Source: an uncultured Flavobacteriales bacterium | GTDB taxonomy: Bacteria; Bacteroidota; Bacteroidia; Flavobacteriales_G; Salibacteraceae | DNA: 64,000 nucleotides | Direction: 5' to 3' | NCBI GenBank assembly: GCA_937899835.1 | Contig: CALCCE010000305.1 | Location: 21,746-85,745, forward strand | Shown: positions 26,507-35,793 of the stretch, piece by piece | Layout: each line of letters begins with the position of its first letter | Numbering within the stretch: position 1 is the first letter of the stretch | The notes under the pieces: model-generated | What the model saw: the letters and a program-made list of their open reading frames with translations, nothing else | What the model was told of the DNA's origin: nothing | The model's database searches: none | Program-made: the position numbers and the translations under genes

Positions 26507-27483
26507 ACCTGCAACTGACGCTCAAAAAACTCGGGTACCACTACTTCTTGAAGGGAGGGGTTTGCGGACCGGTATCCGCGCATAAAACCTACATGGCCGC
26601 CAAACCGAGGCATCATGAAATGAAACTTGGGGTGGTCAACAGCCTGTGCTTTTGGATAACATCCGGCCGATAAAAAACTATCGTCCTGTGCGTTGAGCAG
26701 TAAAGCCGGTCGGTCAATCCCACCGATGAAGCGGTTGGCACTGCAGCGCTCGTAATAATCGGCAGCGCTGGAAAAACCGTGCGCAGGAGCCGTATAAAGG
26801 TCATCGAATTCCCGGAAGTTCTTTGCCCGTTCCAGGGCTTTAAAATCCAGATTAGCTTCGGGAAATTGGGCGGCTTTTTGCCGCACTTTTTTGCGCAGCT
26901 GACGCAGGAAACGGTAGAGGTAAATGCGGTTGCCGGGCACTTCCAGTTGCAAAGCACTGCCTTGTAAATCGGTAGGTACCGAGATACCGGCAACTGCCCG
27001 CACCTTGGTGTGTAACTCAGCTCCCCGTTCTCCTGCGTATTTCAATACCAGGTTACCCCCTAAACTGATGCCTGCGATCAGAATGTTGGTATACTGGTGT
27101 TTGTTCAAAATGTGAAGCAAGGCAGTATGTAGATCGTCTGATTTGCCGCTATGATAAGACCCATAGGTTTGATTGGGAACACCACTACAACCCCTGAGGT
27201 TGAGGCCCACCCCATCCCACCCCTTTGAGAAGCCTGCCCTTAGCAGGCCTTTGATGTAATATCGATGGGCATTCCCCTCCAAGCCGTGCACCACCAATAG
27301 CAACGTGTCGTTGCCCCGGCGGTCCCAATCGAGGTCGAGAAAATCACCATCGGGAGTAAGAATGCGCTCTCGTTGGTAGTTCACGCCCGTTACTTTCCGA
27401 AACCGATTCGGATAAATGGTATTGAAATGGGGGTTGCGCAATCCCCAGGGCGGTTGGTATGCTGGCGGATCGATCAGGGGCAT
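26503..27483 (-). CDS. YheT-family alpha/beta hydrolase
   Basis: A 326-residue cytoplasmic alpha/beta-hydrolase of the YheT/ABHD1-3 type. The N-terminus PPAYQPPWGLRNPHFNTIYP is characteristic of the family. Catalytic residues are Ser in GISLGGN (about 142), Asp in LNAQDDSFLS, and His in FGGHVGFM. The substrate is probably a carboxylic ester or lipid, unproven. The start overlaps the end of the tandem UvrA gene by 10 bp, so they are cotranscribed. Confidence 0.88.
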   Translation of the reverse strand: MPLIDPPAYQPPWGLRNPHFNTIYPNRFRKVTGVNYQRERILTPDGDFLDLDWDRRGNDTLLLVVHGLEGNAHRYYIKGLLRAGFSKGWDGVGLNLRGCSGVPNQTYGSYHSGKSDDLHTALLHILNKHQYTNILIAGISLGGNLVLKYAGERGAELHTKVRAVAGISVPTDLQGSALQLEVPGNRIYLYRFLRQLRKKVRQKAAQFPEANLDFKALERAKNFREFDDLYTAPAHGFSSAADYYERCSANRFIGGIDRPALLLNAQDDSFLSAGCYPKAQAVDHPKFHFMMPRFGGHVGFMRGYRSANPSLQEVVVPEFFERQLQV

Positions 27484-30400
27484 GGTGCTTTTTTGAATTC
27501 GTTACACAACAATTGACCACCCTGGCTGCCGCCCTCAGGGCCCAGTTCAATGCGCTGATCGGCCAACTGAATAAGTTCCGGATGGTGTTCGATGTAGAGT
27601 ACCGTATGGCCTTCCAGCGCCAATTGATGGAATGCTTTGGCCAATTTTTCCACGTCTTTGAGGTGCAATCCTGTAGAGGGTTCATCCAGCAGCAGCAAAG
27701 AAGGCACCGGATGTTTTTGCGTCCAAATTTTTGCCAGTTTGAGGCGTTGTGCTTCTCCTCCCGACAAAGAATTTCCGGGTTGGCCCAAAGGTAAATGCCC
27801 GAGGCCCATCTTTTGCAACACGTCTAAAAAAGGCCTGGCTTTGGCCACTTGAGAAAGAACGGGATAAGCTTCATCTACGGTTTGTTGCAGCCATTTGCCC
27901 ATGGAGCGCCCTTCCCACAATATATCCAAGACTGCTGGCCGGTACCGCAGGCCCTGGCAACTTTCGCACTTTTGCTGCACTTCGCTCAAGAAATCGAGTT
28001 CGGTACGGAGGCGGCCAGACCCGTGACATTCAGGGCACCTGCCATCTTTGTGCAAATAAGAAAAAGCACTCTTTTTTAGCCCACGCGCTTTGGCAGTGGG
28101 GAGGGCAGCAAATTGCTGCCGTAAAACTTCCATCAAACCGATGTACGTGGCCGGCGTGCTGGAGGCATTACCGCTTAGCGGCCGGTGATCGACCCACTGC
28201 ACGGATTGAAACCGGTGGAGACCTTCGAACTGGCGACAACTGCGGGGTTCGCCAGCCATCAAACTGGCCAGGAGCACATCCCGCACCAAAGAGGTTTTAC
28301 CGCTACCCGAAACCCCAGAAACGGCAATCAACCCACCGCTGGACAGTTCAAGATCTATGTCTTTCAAATTGTTTGCCCGGGCTCCAACGATCTTGAGTGT
28401 ATCTTTTTCAATCGAGTGGGGCGTAAGCTTCCATTGTATGCTTTCCTTAAGATAGGGAGCGGTAACCGAGGAGGTGTGCTGCAACAAGCCGGAAGGTGGT
28501 CCTTCATAAAGGACACTACCTCCCTGTAGACCACTACCAGGGCCCATTTCTATTACATAATCCGCCTGGCGGATTACTTCCAAATCGTGTTCTACCACCA
28601 CCACTGTATTACCGTTTTGGGTCAATGACTTCAACAGGCGCATCAGGCGTTGCGTGTTGGTGGGGTGCAGTCCTACGGTCGGCTCATCAAATACATACGT
28701 TACCCCAAACAGCTTTGCGGCCAGTTGACCGGCCAGCCGCAGGCGTTGGGCTTCTCCGGCAGAAAGGCTTGGAGCCGCTCGATTAAGGTTCAAATAAGGC
28801 AATCCAAGGTCGTGCAGGGTGTTCATCTGTTGCTGAATTGCCGGAGAAATTTCTTGGATCAAGGCTTGAACAGAAGGTGAATCGGCGAAATCTTGTGGTT
28901 GGTAAAAATCGCTTGCCAGTTGTTGTATGGGCATGGTGCACCAATCGGCAATCGATTTTCCGGCCAGGGTTACCGCCAGGCGTTCCGGCCGCAAGCGTTC
29001 TCCATGGCAAGTAGTGCAAGGGGCCGGCCGCAGAAGCGCGCGCAGGGCTTCCGTGTTTTTGTTGTGTTGTTTTCTTCGAAATTCATCTTCTACATATCCG
29101 CAGAAACCCAGCCAGGGGGCTTTCACAGCTTGCTCACCAGAGCGGGTTGTTGTTTTAAACGCCCAGGTGGTCTCCCAAATCTGATCGCCCGTACCATATA
29201 AGATCAATTGTTGAGCCGCCGAATCGAGTGCTTCCCACGGTAGTGAAATGTCCATACCCTTGGCTTGCGCTGCCGCTTTTAAAATTGCCACAAACTGGCC
29301 TTCCGGGTTGCCGTAGTAATTGGCCACTCGATTGCCCGCTACTGCTCCTGCTACCACCGAAAGTTTTGGATGGCGTATGATGGCCTCTGGATTTCCGCAC
29401 AGCGTGCTGCCCAGTCCTTCGCAATCTAAACAGGCGCCCAACTGATGGTTAAACGAAAAGTGCTGTGCCGAGTAAGGCAGTCCCTGTAGCTGCGCCAGGC
29501 GGGAATAAAACAAACGCAGATGGTCGTAAATGCCTGAAATAGTGCCTACTGTAGAGCGGGGAGAATTGGAGTTGAATTTCCGGCCGATGGCTACTACGGG
29601 ACCCAAACCCTCGCTGTGTTCCAAATCTGCCTGCCGGGTGTGTGGCAGGCGGCTGCGGTGGTAGGCGCTCCAGTTTTCGGTGAAGCGTTGCTGCGCTTCG
29701 GCGTACAAAGTGCCAAAAACCAACGAAGATTTTCCACTGCCCGAAACCCCTGCTACCACCGAGAGCCGGTTCTTGGGAAAACGCACCGAAACCGATTGCA
29801 GCAAATGGGTATTTACACCTTTGAGCACAATCTCCTTGTTGGGTGCAGGTTGGGGTATGGGCAGGTACTCTACCGGTAGGGCTTGGGAAAGTGCTCTGCC
29901 GGTAATTGATTGTTCCTTCTTAGCTACTTCCGTTGGAGCGCCCTCAGCCATCAATTGTCCACCCCTTCGGCCGCCTCCCGGGCCCAAATCCACCAGCCAG
30001 TCTGCCTGGCGTATCACCGATTCGTCGTGTTCGATGCAAATTACCGTATTGCCCTTTTGAAGGAGTGCACGAAGCGATTTTAGTAATACTGCCACGTCTT
30101 GTTGGTGGAGGCCCACCGTGGGTTCATCCAGCAAATAGAGGGTAGTTTGTCCTTTACGCTGGTAGAGTTCGCTCGCCAGCTTCACCCGTTGCGCCTCACC
30201 TCCGGAAAGTGTGGTAGAAGCTTGTCCAAGCCGCAGGTAGCCCAAGCCCACTTCGTTAAGGGCTTGAAGTACCACCGTGATTTTGGGTTGATCGGCAAAA
30301 AAATCCAGGCCTTCTGCCACAGAAAGCTCAAATATTTCGGCGATGTTTTTACCACGGTAGTCAACAGAAAGGGTTTCCAGGTTGAAACGCTTGCCTTCGC

Positions 30401-32297
30401 AGGTGCTACACACCGTAGCGACATTGCCCAGAAAATGCATTCCGATGGTGATAACGCCTGCCCCCTGGCAAGTTTCGCACCGGCCTCCTTTGGTATTGAA
30501 GGAGAAGCGACTCTTTTTGAACCCTGCCTTTTTTGCAGCAGGAGTTTGGGCAAACACATCCCGGATGCGGTCGGCAAGTCCGGTATAGGTGGCCGGATTA
30601 CTGCGCGGAGTGCGTCCAATGGGCGTTTGATCAATCGCCACCACTTTTTGAAAAGCTTCCCAGCCATGGCCATTTTCAAAAGGACGATCCGAGAGCAGGC
30701 GTTCCATACGGGGCAAAAGTGTATCGAACACCAAAGAGGATTTGCCCGATCCGGCTACTCCGGTCACCACATTGAAACTGCCCGCCAAAAAGCGGACCTC
30801 CAGGTTGTGCAAATTATGAGTAGCGACCTTGCTCAGGTATAAAAACTGTTCGGCTTGTGGAGCACCGGGAGTACGCAGCTTTTGGGGAGCATGTAGTGCA
30901 TTGTAGGTCGGACTAATTCCTTGGAGTTCCTTCGCACCAAGGTAATCGGTTTTTCGACCACTAAAGAGCAACTGACCACCGTGTTCTCCGGCTACCGGCC
31001 CAAGGTCAACGATCCAATCGGCGTGGCGTATGGTGGCCAGGTCATGTTCAACCACGAGCACTGTATTTCCTTTGGCAACTAAAGTGCGCATGGCCTGGAG
31101 CAACACCGCGTTGTCTTTCGGGTGCAATCCAATGGAGGGCTCATCAAAAACGTACAGCACATCGCTTAAACCGGAACGAAGTTGGTTGATGAGGCGGATG
31201 CGTTGCCGCTCTCCTCCGGAAAGGGTTGAACTCCCTCGATGAAAACTGAGGTAGTTCACCCCCAGGTGATCAAACCAATTCAGTAAGGGCAAAAGCGCCT
31301 CTCCAATGGTATTTGCGATCGCGCTTTGGGTTGGCGACCATTGCTGTTGTTCCCACCAATGTTTCAGGTCTTCCAGTTCAAGAGCGGCTAAATGGGCGAT
31401 ATTTACTCCGTTCACCGTTACGTTTAAAGCCTCTGGATGCAGGCGGTGCCCTTTACATTCCGGGCAAGTGACCGATTCGGTGTAGCGCAGAATACTCGGG
31501 TTGCGGTCCCGCTTCAAAATGTCCGACATGATCGGAATGAGGCCCTTGTAAAAGCCTTCTTCGCGTGGTTTGGCGTTGATTCCGGTCCATTTCAAGCGGG
31601 ATTCAATGCTGTGCTTGCCGTAGGGAACTTTTACCCGTTCACTGCCAAAAAAGACGACTTCTTGTTGTTCCCGCTCAAGGTCTTGCCAAGGAATGTCCAC
31701 CGAAAATCCGTGCGCTTTGCAAACCAGGTTGAGGGCATCGACGGTCACCTGTGAATACATGATGTAGCCGGTGGGAAGGGTAGGAGCCATGGCTCCCTCG
31801 CGCAATGTAAGGCTCGGATCGGCCACCAGCAGTCGTTCCGAAATGCGTTCCTCCAAACCTAATCCCTGGCACCGCGGACAGGCACCTTTGGGGCTGTTGA
31901 ATGAAAAATGGCTTCGGGTAAACGTGCGCCCATCGGGGTGTTGGCCCAAACGAGCAAAAAGCAGGCGTAACAAATCGTAGCCTTCGGACAACGTGCCCAC
32001 CGTAGACCGCGCGTTGCCCGTGCTGCGTTGCTGGCTCAGGGTAATGACCGGACTTAGGCCTGTTGCCTCGTCCATATCGGGCCGCTTCCAGTTACCCAGA
32101 CTTTGCCGGGAGAAGGACGAAAACGTTTCTAAAAACCTCCGTTGCCCTTCGTGTGCCACTACCTCAAAGGCCAGGGAAGATTTACCGCTTCCCGAAACGC
32201 CGGTTACCACAATGAGTTGGCCGTGCGCTATTTGGAGGTCGAAATTTTGCAGGTTGTTTTCCCGAATTCCGCGCAAGCGAAGGTAGCTGGCATCCAT
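27474..32297 (-). CDS. Tandem (double-length) UvrA-like ATPase, four ABC modules
   Basis: A 1607-residue cytoplasmic DNA-repair-type ATPase formed by two UvrA-like halves (about 1-800 and 820-1607). There are four Walker A motifs (GVSGSGKSS near 33, GVAGSGKSS near 512, GVSGSGKSS near 850, GVSGSGKTS near 1326). There are four ABC signatures; the third reads LSAGEAQR instead of LSGGEAQR. The four Walker B motifs include FDEPSIGLHP. CxxC zinc-finger pairs (CPRCQG, CPECKG, CETCQG, CSTCEG and others) occur in both halves. Normal UvrA is about 940 residues and works as a dimer, so this could be a covalent dimer. Each half lacks the UvrB-binding-size insertion, as in UvrA2-type paralogs, suggesting a role in DNA-damage or intercalator tolerance. 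ATG 32297 is chosen because homology starts there; 32321 is an alternative. Confidence 0.9.
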   Translation of the reverse strand: MDASYLRLRGIRENNLQNFDLQIAHGQLIVVTGVSGSGKSSLAFEVVAHEGQRRFLETFSSFSRQSLGNWKRPDMDEATGLSPVITLSQQRSTGNARSTVGTLSEGYDLLRLLFARLGQHPDGRTFTRSHFSFNSPKGACPRCQGLGLEERISERLLVADPSLTLREGAMAPTLPTGYIMYSQVTVDALNLVCKAHGFSVDIPWQDLEREQQEVVFFGSERVKVPYGKHSIESRLKWTGINAKPREEGFYKGLIPIMSDILKRDRNPSILRYTESVTCPECKGHRLHPEALNVTVNGVNIAHLAALELEDLKHWWEQQQWSPTQSAIANTIGEALLPLLNWFDHLGVNYLSFHRGSSTLSGGERQRIRLINQLRSGLSDVLYVFDEPSIGLHPKDNAVLLQAMRTLVAKGNTVLVVEHDLATIRHADWIVDLGPVAGEHGGQLLFSGRKTDYLGAKELQGISPTYNALHAPQKLRTPGAPQAEQFLYLSKVATHNLHNLEVRFLAGSFNVVTGVAGSGKSSLVFDTLLPRMERLLSDRPFENGHGWEAFQKVVAIDQTPIGRTPRSNPATYTGLADRIRDVFAQTPAAKKAGFKKSRFSFNTKGGRCETCQGAGVITIGMHFLGNVATVCSTCEGKRFNLETLSVDYRGKNIAEIFELSVAEGLDFFADQPKITVVLQALNEVGLGYLRLGQASTTLSGGEAQRVKLASELYQRKGQTTLYLLDEPTVGLHQQDVAVLLKSLRALLQKGNTVICIEHDESVIRQADWLVDLGPGGGRRGGQLMAEGAPTEVAKKEQSITGRALSQALPVEYLPIPQPAPNKEIVLKGVNTHLLQSVSVRFPKNRLSVVAGVSGSGKSSLVFGTLYAEAQQRFTENWSAYHRSRLPHTRQADLEHSEGLGPVVAIGRKFNSNSPRSTVGTISGIYDHLRLFYSRLAQLQGLPYSAQHFSFNHQLGACLDCEGLGSTLCGNPEAIIRHPKLSVVAGAVAGNRVANYYGNPEGQFVAILKAAAQAKGMDISLPWEALDSAAQQLILYGTGDQIWETTWAFKTTTRSGEQAVKAPWLGFCGYVEDEFRRKQHNKNTEALRALLRPAPCTTCHGERLRPERLAVTLAGKSIADWCTMPIQQLASDFYQPQDFADSPSVQALIQEISPAIQQQMNTLHDLGLPYLNLNRAAPSLSAGEAQRLRLAGQLAAKLFGVTYVFDEPTVGLHPTNTQRLMRLLKSLTQNGNTVVVVEHDLEVIRQADYVIEMGPGSGLQGGSVLYEGPPSGLLQHTSSVTAPYLKESIQWKLTPHSIEKDTLKIVGARANNLKDIDLELSSGGLIAVSGVSGSGKTSLVRDVLLASLMAGEPRSCRQFEGLHRFQSVQWVDHRPLSGNASSTPATYIGLMEVLRQQFAALPTAKARGLKKSAFSYLHKDGRCPECHGSGRLRTELDFLSEVQQKCESCQGLRYRPAVLDILWEGRSMGKWLQQTVDEAYPVLSQVAKARPFLDVLQKMGLGHLPLGQPGNSLSGGEAQRLKLAKIWTQKHPVPSLLLLDEPSTGLHLKDVEKLAKAFHQLALEGHTVLYIEHHPELIQLADQRIELGPEGGSQGGQLLCNEFKKAPCP

Positions 32298-32390
32298 ACG
32301 GCGAAAATAAGGTGGCCCCAACGATTGAGGGTAGGGAGCATCTAAGATTTCTTAAAATGAGCAAGTCTATACAACAGGGTTACTTAGGGC

Positions 32391-33020
32391 TCAATAGAGG
32401 CGAACGCCATCGAGGAGTCGGTCGTATCCTGCCGACCTTGGAGCAATGATTTTCAGGGCAATAGAGCGGCCTTCTCTCGATAAAATATAAGAATCGTCAA
32501 AGAGCATCCCGCCACTTGGTCGGTCGATTTCAATTTCGTATCGGATGTAATCGAACCCATTTCTCTTGCCCATAGACACGTTGCTGATCCTGGCCTTCAT
32601 ACCGGTTCCCGAAAGCTGAAGGGAAGCCTGTTGTAAAATGGATTTGCCCACTAAATGGGCCGATTCGATATTGACGGGTACGAATTCTTCGATCGGAAAG
32701 ACCAGCATAGAAGAATTAGGGCTGAGGGTATCCAGCAGTAAAAAAGCGCCTTCGGGCAGGTTGGCAAATTGCCGGCGTACCGTTTCCTGAAAATACTCGT
32801 CGATCCCTTTTGCCTCCAACTCCTTCAAGGTCTCCTGAAACAAGGTGAGGCCACGGTGCAATTTGAATTGTGGTGGAACTTTGATGGCCATCTTTAGGTC
32901 GGGGACGTAGATCTTTTTTAAATCAGAAAGATCGGCACCACGGTTTTTGTCCAGCGACACACAGGCAGAAAGCAGGAATAAGGCCAAAAGGCCATACCAG
33001 CTAAAGTGTAAGTTTTTCAT
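32391..33020 (-). CDS. Hypothetical lipoprotein
   Basis: A 209-residue protein with leader MKNLHFSWYGLLALFLLSAC, i.e. a lipobox near residue 20. The body is mixed alpha/beta with GFDYIRYEIEIDRPSGGMLFDD, similar in feel to the PsbP/DUF1795-type small lipoproteins, but I do not recognise a family. ATG 33020 is preferred over the upstream 33095 because it gives a perfect lipoprotein signal. It lies upstream of the tandem UvrA gene (94 bp gap), so cotranscription is possible. Confidence 0.7.
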   Translation of the reverse strand: MKNLHFSWYGLLALFLLSACVSLDKNRGADLSDLKKIYVPDLKMAIKVPPQFKLHRGLTLFQETLKELEAKGIDEYFQETVRRQFANLPEGAFLLLDTLSPNSSMLVFPIEEFVPVNIESAHLVGKSILQQASLQLSGTGMKARISNVSMGKRNGFDYIRYEIEIDRPSGGMLFDDSYILSREGRSIALKIIAPRSAGYDRLLDGVRLY

Positions 33021-33087
33021 TGAATTGGGGTTAGCTTTCAAAAATAGGTAATCCCATAGGACTACTTGCCAATTGCTACATTTGAGG

Positions 33088-33492
33088 ATGGCCAAGATGC
33101 AGCACCTTCACTTTGATTCGGTGGAAGATTTCCTGGACTACCTGCCTGAACCACAGCTTGAAATCGTTTCCCGGTTGCGGCAATTGGTCTTCGATTGCAT
33201 CCCCAACGTACAGGAAAAACTGGCTTACAACGTGCCTTTTTACTCCCGAAACAAGCGTATTTGTTACATCTGGCCAGCTGCGGTTCCCTGGGGCAAGGTG
33301 CCGCTGGAAGGGGTGAGTTTGGGATTTGCACAAGGCCATCGTCTCAACGATGAGTTGGGCTTTTTGGAACGGGGTACCCGCAAACAAGTGTACACCAAAA
33401 CCATGCATCACCTCCAAGAGCTGGACGACGGCTTGCTTCGCATGTATTTGTTTCAGGCGGCTGAGCTCGATGCGATGGATGCATTATCCTAA
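33088..33492 (+). CDS. DUF1801 (YdhG-like) protein
   Basis: A 134-residue protein with the DUF1801 pattern: LDYLPEPQLEIVSRLRQLVF, EKLAYNVPFYSRNKRICYIWP and a C-terminal basic helix region TRKQVYTKTMHHL. It is small, soluble and of unknown biochemical function, probably ligand-binding. The start could be ATG 33088 or ATG 33097; a TACATTTG sequence at 33077-33084 could be a -7 box, which would favour the later one. Confidence 0.75.
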   Translation: MAKMQHLHFDSVEDFLDYLPEPQLEIVSRLRQLVFDCIPNVQEKLAYNVPFYSRNKRICYIWPAAVPWGKVPLEGVSLGFAQGHRLNDELGFLERGTRKQVYTKTMHHLQELDDGLLRMYLFQAAELDAMDALS

Positions 33493-33506
33493 TCCGAAGA
33501 ACCGAT

Positions 33507-33956
33507 ATGATCTCAGAATTACCTCCTTCAGCCCTTCCTCCGTGGGAGTTGTTGCAATTGGCCGATCCCGATCTGGAAAAGGTGAAGGCTTATCTTCCCA
33601 ATTGCTTGGTGGGTATTTTGAGCGACTTGTCCGAACCTCAAGGTGTGATCGCATTACAAGAGAAAAGCCCGGGGTGTTGGGAGATTGAAAATTTGGCCGT
33701 AGCTACCGAACATCAGGGAAAAGGGCATGCTCGAAAATTACTTCAATGGGCCAAGGAGAAAGTAGTGGCGAAGGAAGGTCGTGCGCTCCGGGTAGCTACC
33801 GGAAATTCCAGCTTGCCGGCGTTGGAACTGTACGAAAGCTTTGGAATGCAGGTATTGGAAATCGACCGGGGGTATTTTCTCAGGGCCTACCAAGAACCCA
33901 TTTTTGAAAATGGGGTGCAATGCACCCACCGTATTATTTTGGGGATGGAGTGGTAA
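33507..33956 (+). CDS. GNAT family N-acetyltransferase
   Basis: A 149-residue acetyltransferase. The central strand WEIENLAVATEHQGKGHARKLL (about residues 58-79) carries the acetyl-CoA-binding Q/RxxGxG/A motif, and ALELYESFGMQ is the usual C-terminal signature. The substrate is unknown. It lies 14 bp after the DUF1801 gene and its 3' end overlaps the convergent membrane-protein gene by 23 bp. Confidence 0.86.
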   Translation: MISELPPSALPPWELLQLADPDLEKVKAYLPNCLVGILSDLSEPQGVIALQEKSPGCWEIENLAVATEHQGKGHARKLLQWAKEKVVAKEGRALRVATGNSSLPALELYESFGMQVLEIDRGYFLRAYQEPIFENGVQCTHRIILGMEW

Positions 33957-35199
33957 CGTTCTCTGAAGAAAGCAACCGTACCATTACAATGAAGGCCACC
34001 AGACTGCTCAGCAGCAGCAAATACTCATCTTGCCAGTTGTCGGTTTTGTAAAAACCGGTGGGGATGGTCACCTTTAGGTATATCCACAAGTTTCCCAAGA
34101 AGACCAAAGAGAAACCTATAAAGAGGTACCACTTTTCCCGCAAGCCAGCCCCCCAATCAACCGCTTGGAAGACGGACCAAAATCGAGCGAAAGAAGCACC
34201 AACAATGGGCCACAGAAACAGCAACGGCAGGGCAAATAAGCGCGTTTCCTGGGCCCTTGCGGTGAGAAAGATCACCGGCGTATTGATGGCCAAGGAAATC
34301 CAGAAAGCGGTTTTCCAGGGTTTTAGCGAGACTCCAAAGGTTGATTTAGTGGGAAACAATACCACCACAATGGCGGGCCACACCGCAGCGAGGCCAACCG
34401 AAACCAGCGACTCGCGCGCAAATCGGAGGTTGGCAAAATTATAGTCAAGGGCATCCTGCCTTTCGGAGAGCAATTTGCGTGCTTCGGCTGAGGTATCCAC
34501 ACCATAGAAAAAAGACAAATAGTAGGCTCCGTAAAGCAAAGTGGGCACCAATAGGGCCAGTAGTGCACGTTGGCGGGTTGGGGGATGTTGCCATGCCCAC
34601 CAGCCCAGGGCAGGCAGTAGCAGCAAGCCACTTTCGCGCGACAGCAGGCTCAATGCGAAGGTCAATCCAAACAACAGCCAACGCTGACGCCACCAAAAAA
34701 GCAAAGCCAGTAGCAGCAGTAAGTATTGCATCGGCTCATCGTAGCTGTAGATTTTTGGAAAAAAGGCAAAGCAAAGGGAGAAGGTGGTGAAAAAACCGAT
34801 CAGGCTCCAATAGGCTATTTCAGGCCGCTGAAAGAGACGCAGGGTCAGGCCAAAAAGGGCGTAAGCTGCTCCCCAAAGCAAACTGAAGTTGGCCAGCAAA
34901 AAGGCCCAACCAACGGATAAACCGAAAAAGTATTGGAGGCGGCTCACCAGTTGGGTAGTGAGGGGCCGCCGAACGAAAGCTGGATTTTCCTGGTGAAAAT
35001 CAACCACAAATTGCAAGTAATCCTCTGCCAGAAAACGGCCTTGTTCAGGAAAGGTCTCACCCTGAAAGGTAAGCATGCTCATCGAGCCCGGAGCGAGGTG
35101 ATGCGCCACCAGCAACAGCGTGAAACAGGTAACTGCCAATGCGGCTTTCCACCATACCGAAGCCGGAAACGAAGCAGTTGGAAGTTGGATACGCGACAC
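33934..35199 (-). CDS. Polytopic membrane protein, GT-C-like
   Basis: A 421-residue integral membrane protein with about 10-11 hydrophobic segments. An early exposed segment (about 45-75) contains EDYLQFVVDFHQENPAF, and an internal motif SYDEPMQYLLLLLALLFWW is followed by SLLSRESGLLLLPALGWW. The topology and the acidic loops after helix 1 resemble polyprenyl-sugar-dependent GT-C glycosyltransferases or mannosyltransferase-like proteins, but no diagnostic motif is clear. It is monocistronic and convergent with the GNAT gene. Confidence 0.65.
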   Translation of the reverse strand: MSRIQLPTASFPASVWWKAALAVTCFTLLLVAHHLAPGSMSMLTFQGETFPEQGRFLAEDYLQFVVDFHQENPAFVRRPLTTQLVSRLQYFFGLSVGWAFLLANFSLLWGAAYALFGLTLRLFQRPEIAYWSLIGFFTTFSLCFAFFPKIYSYDEPMQYLLLLLALLFWWRQRWLLFGLTFALSLLSRESGLLLLPALGWWAWQHPPTRQRALLALLVPTLLYGAYYLSFFYGVDTSAEARKLLSERQDALDYNFANLRFARESLVSVGLAAVWPAIVVVLFPTKSTFGVSLKPWKTAFWISLAINTPVIFLTARAQETRLFALPLLFLWPIVGASFARFWSVFQAVDWGAGLREKWYLFIGFSLVFLGNLWIYLKVTIPTGFYKTDNWQDEYLLLLSSLVAFIVMVRLLSSENVTTPSPK

Positions 35200-35524
35200 G
35201 CTTGCGAATTAAGTCAATTTATGACACAATTGCATGGAGGGCCGCTGTTGCAAGACGGTACTGCTCATACTTGGGAAAATTGGCCTTATGAATACATCGC
35301 TAAAATGATATATTCGTTGATCACTCGGTTTCAGTTTTAACAGCGTTTCAAAATTTACGTGCAGACAGTACATGGAGGTAGGATTGTCGGTTTCAAATTC
35401 CGGCAAACGAATGCGGTATTCAGCGGCCACCATCTGCTCGTGTTATTGCTTTGTTTTGAAAGAAGCATTGTTATTGGTCGCACCACAGTGATGCCACTTA
35501 ATATCGATTCTACAACACCTTTAT
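35200..35524. other. Intergenic region upstream of the acetate module
   Basis: 325 bp between the divergent membrane-protein and symporter genes, presumably holding both promoters. A 74-codon minus frame (35209-35433) is open but has no recognisable features. No clear -33/-7 pair or palindrome was identified. Confidence 0.35.
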
Positions 35525-35779
35525 ATGGATAAACAACAAGCAAAAAAGTATTGGCAAGCCAACCTGCGCTACCTCGTGGTCTTGCTTTCCATTTGGTTTC
35601 TGGTGTCTTACGTGTGTGGTATTCTCTTGGTTGATCAGCTCAATGGCATTCAATTGGGCGGTTTCAAACTCGGCTTTTGGTTTGCCCAGCAGGGAGCCAT
35701 CTACGTTTTTGTCCTCCTCATCTTCGTGTATGTGTGGCTCATGAACAAACTCGATCACAAATACGGGCAAGACGCTTGA
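35525..35779 (+). CDS. DUF4212 small subunit of Na+/solute symporter
   Basis: An 84-residue inner-membrane protein with two hydrophobic helices (YLVVLLSIWFLVSYVCGILL and IYVFVLLIFVYVWLMNKLD) separated by a QLGGFKLGFWFAQQG loop. The pattern is that of DUF4212 proteins, which precede VC_2705-type symporters and resemble YjcH of the yjcH-actP-acs operon. It lies 14 bp before the symporter gene. Confidence 0.92.
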   Translation: MDKQQAKKYWQANLRYLVVLLSIWFLVSYVCGILLVDQLNGIQLGGFKLGFWFAQQGAIYVFVLLIFVYVWLMNKLDHKYGQDA

Positions 35780-35793
35780 CAAGACGCTGAAAA

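Noticed and set aside
35209..35433. 74-residue minus-strand ORF upstream of the membrane-protein gene
   Set aside because: No features, no homology-like pattern, and it lies where two divergent promoters are expected.
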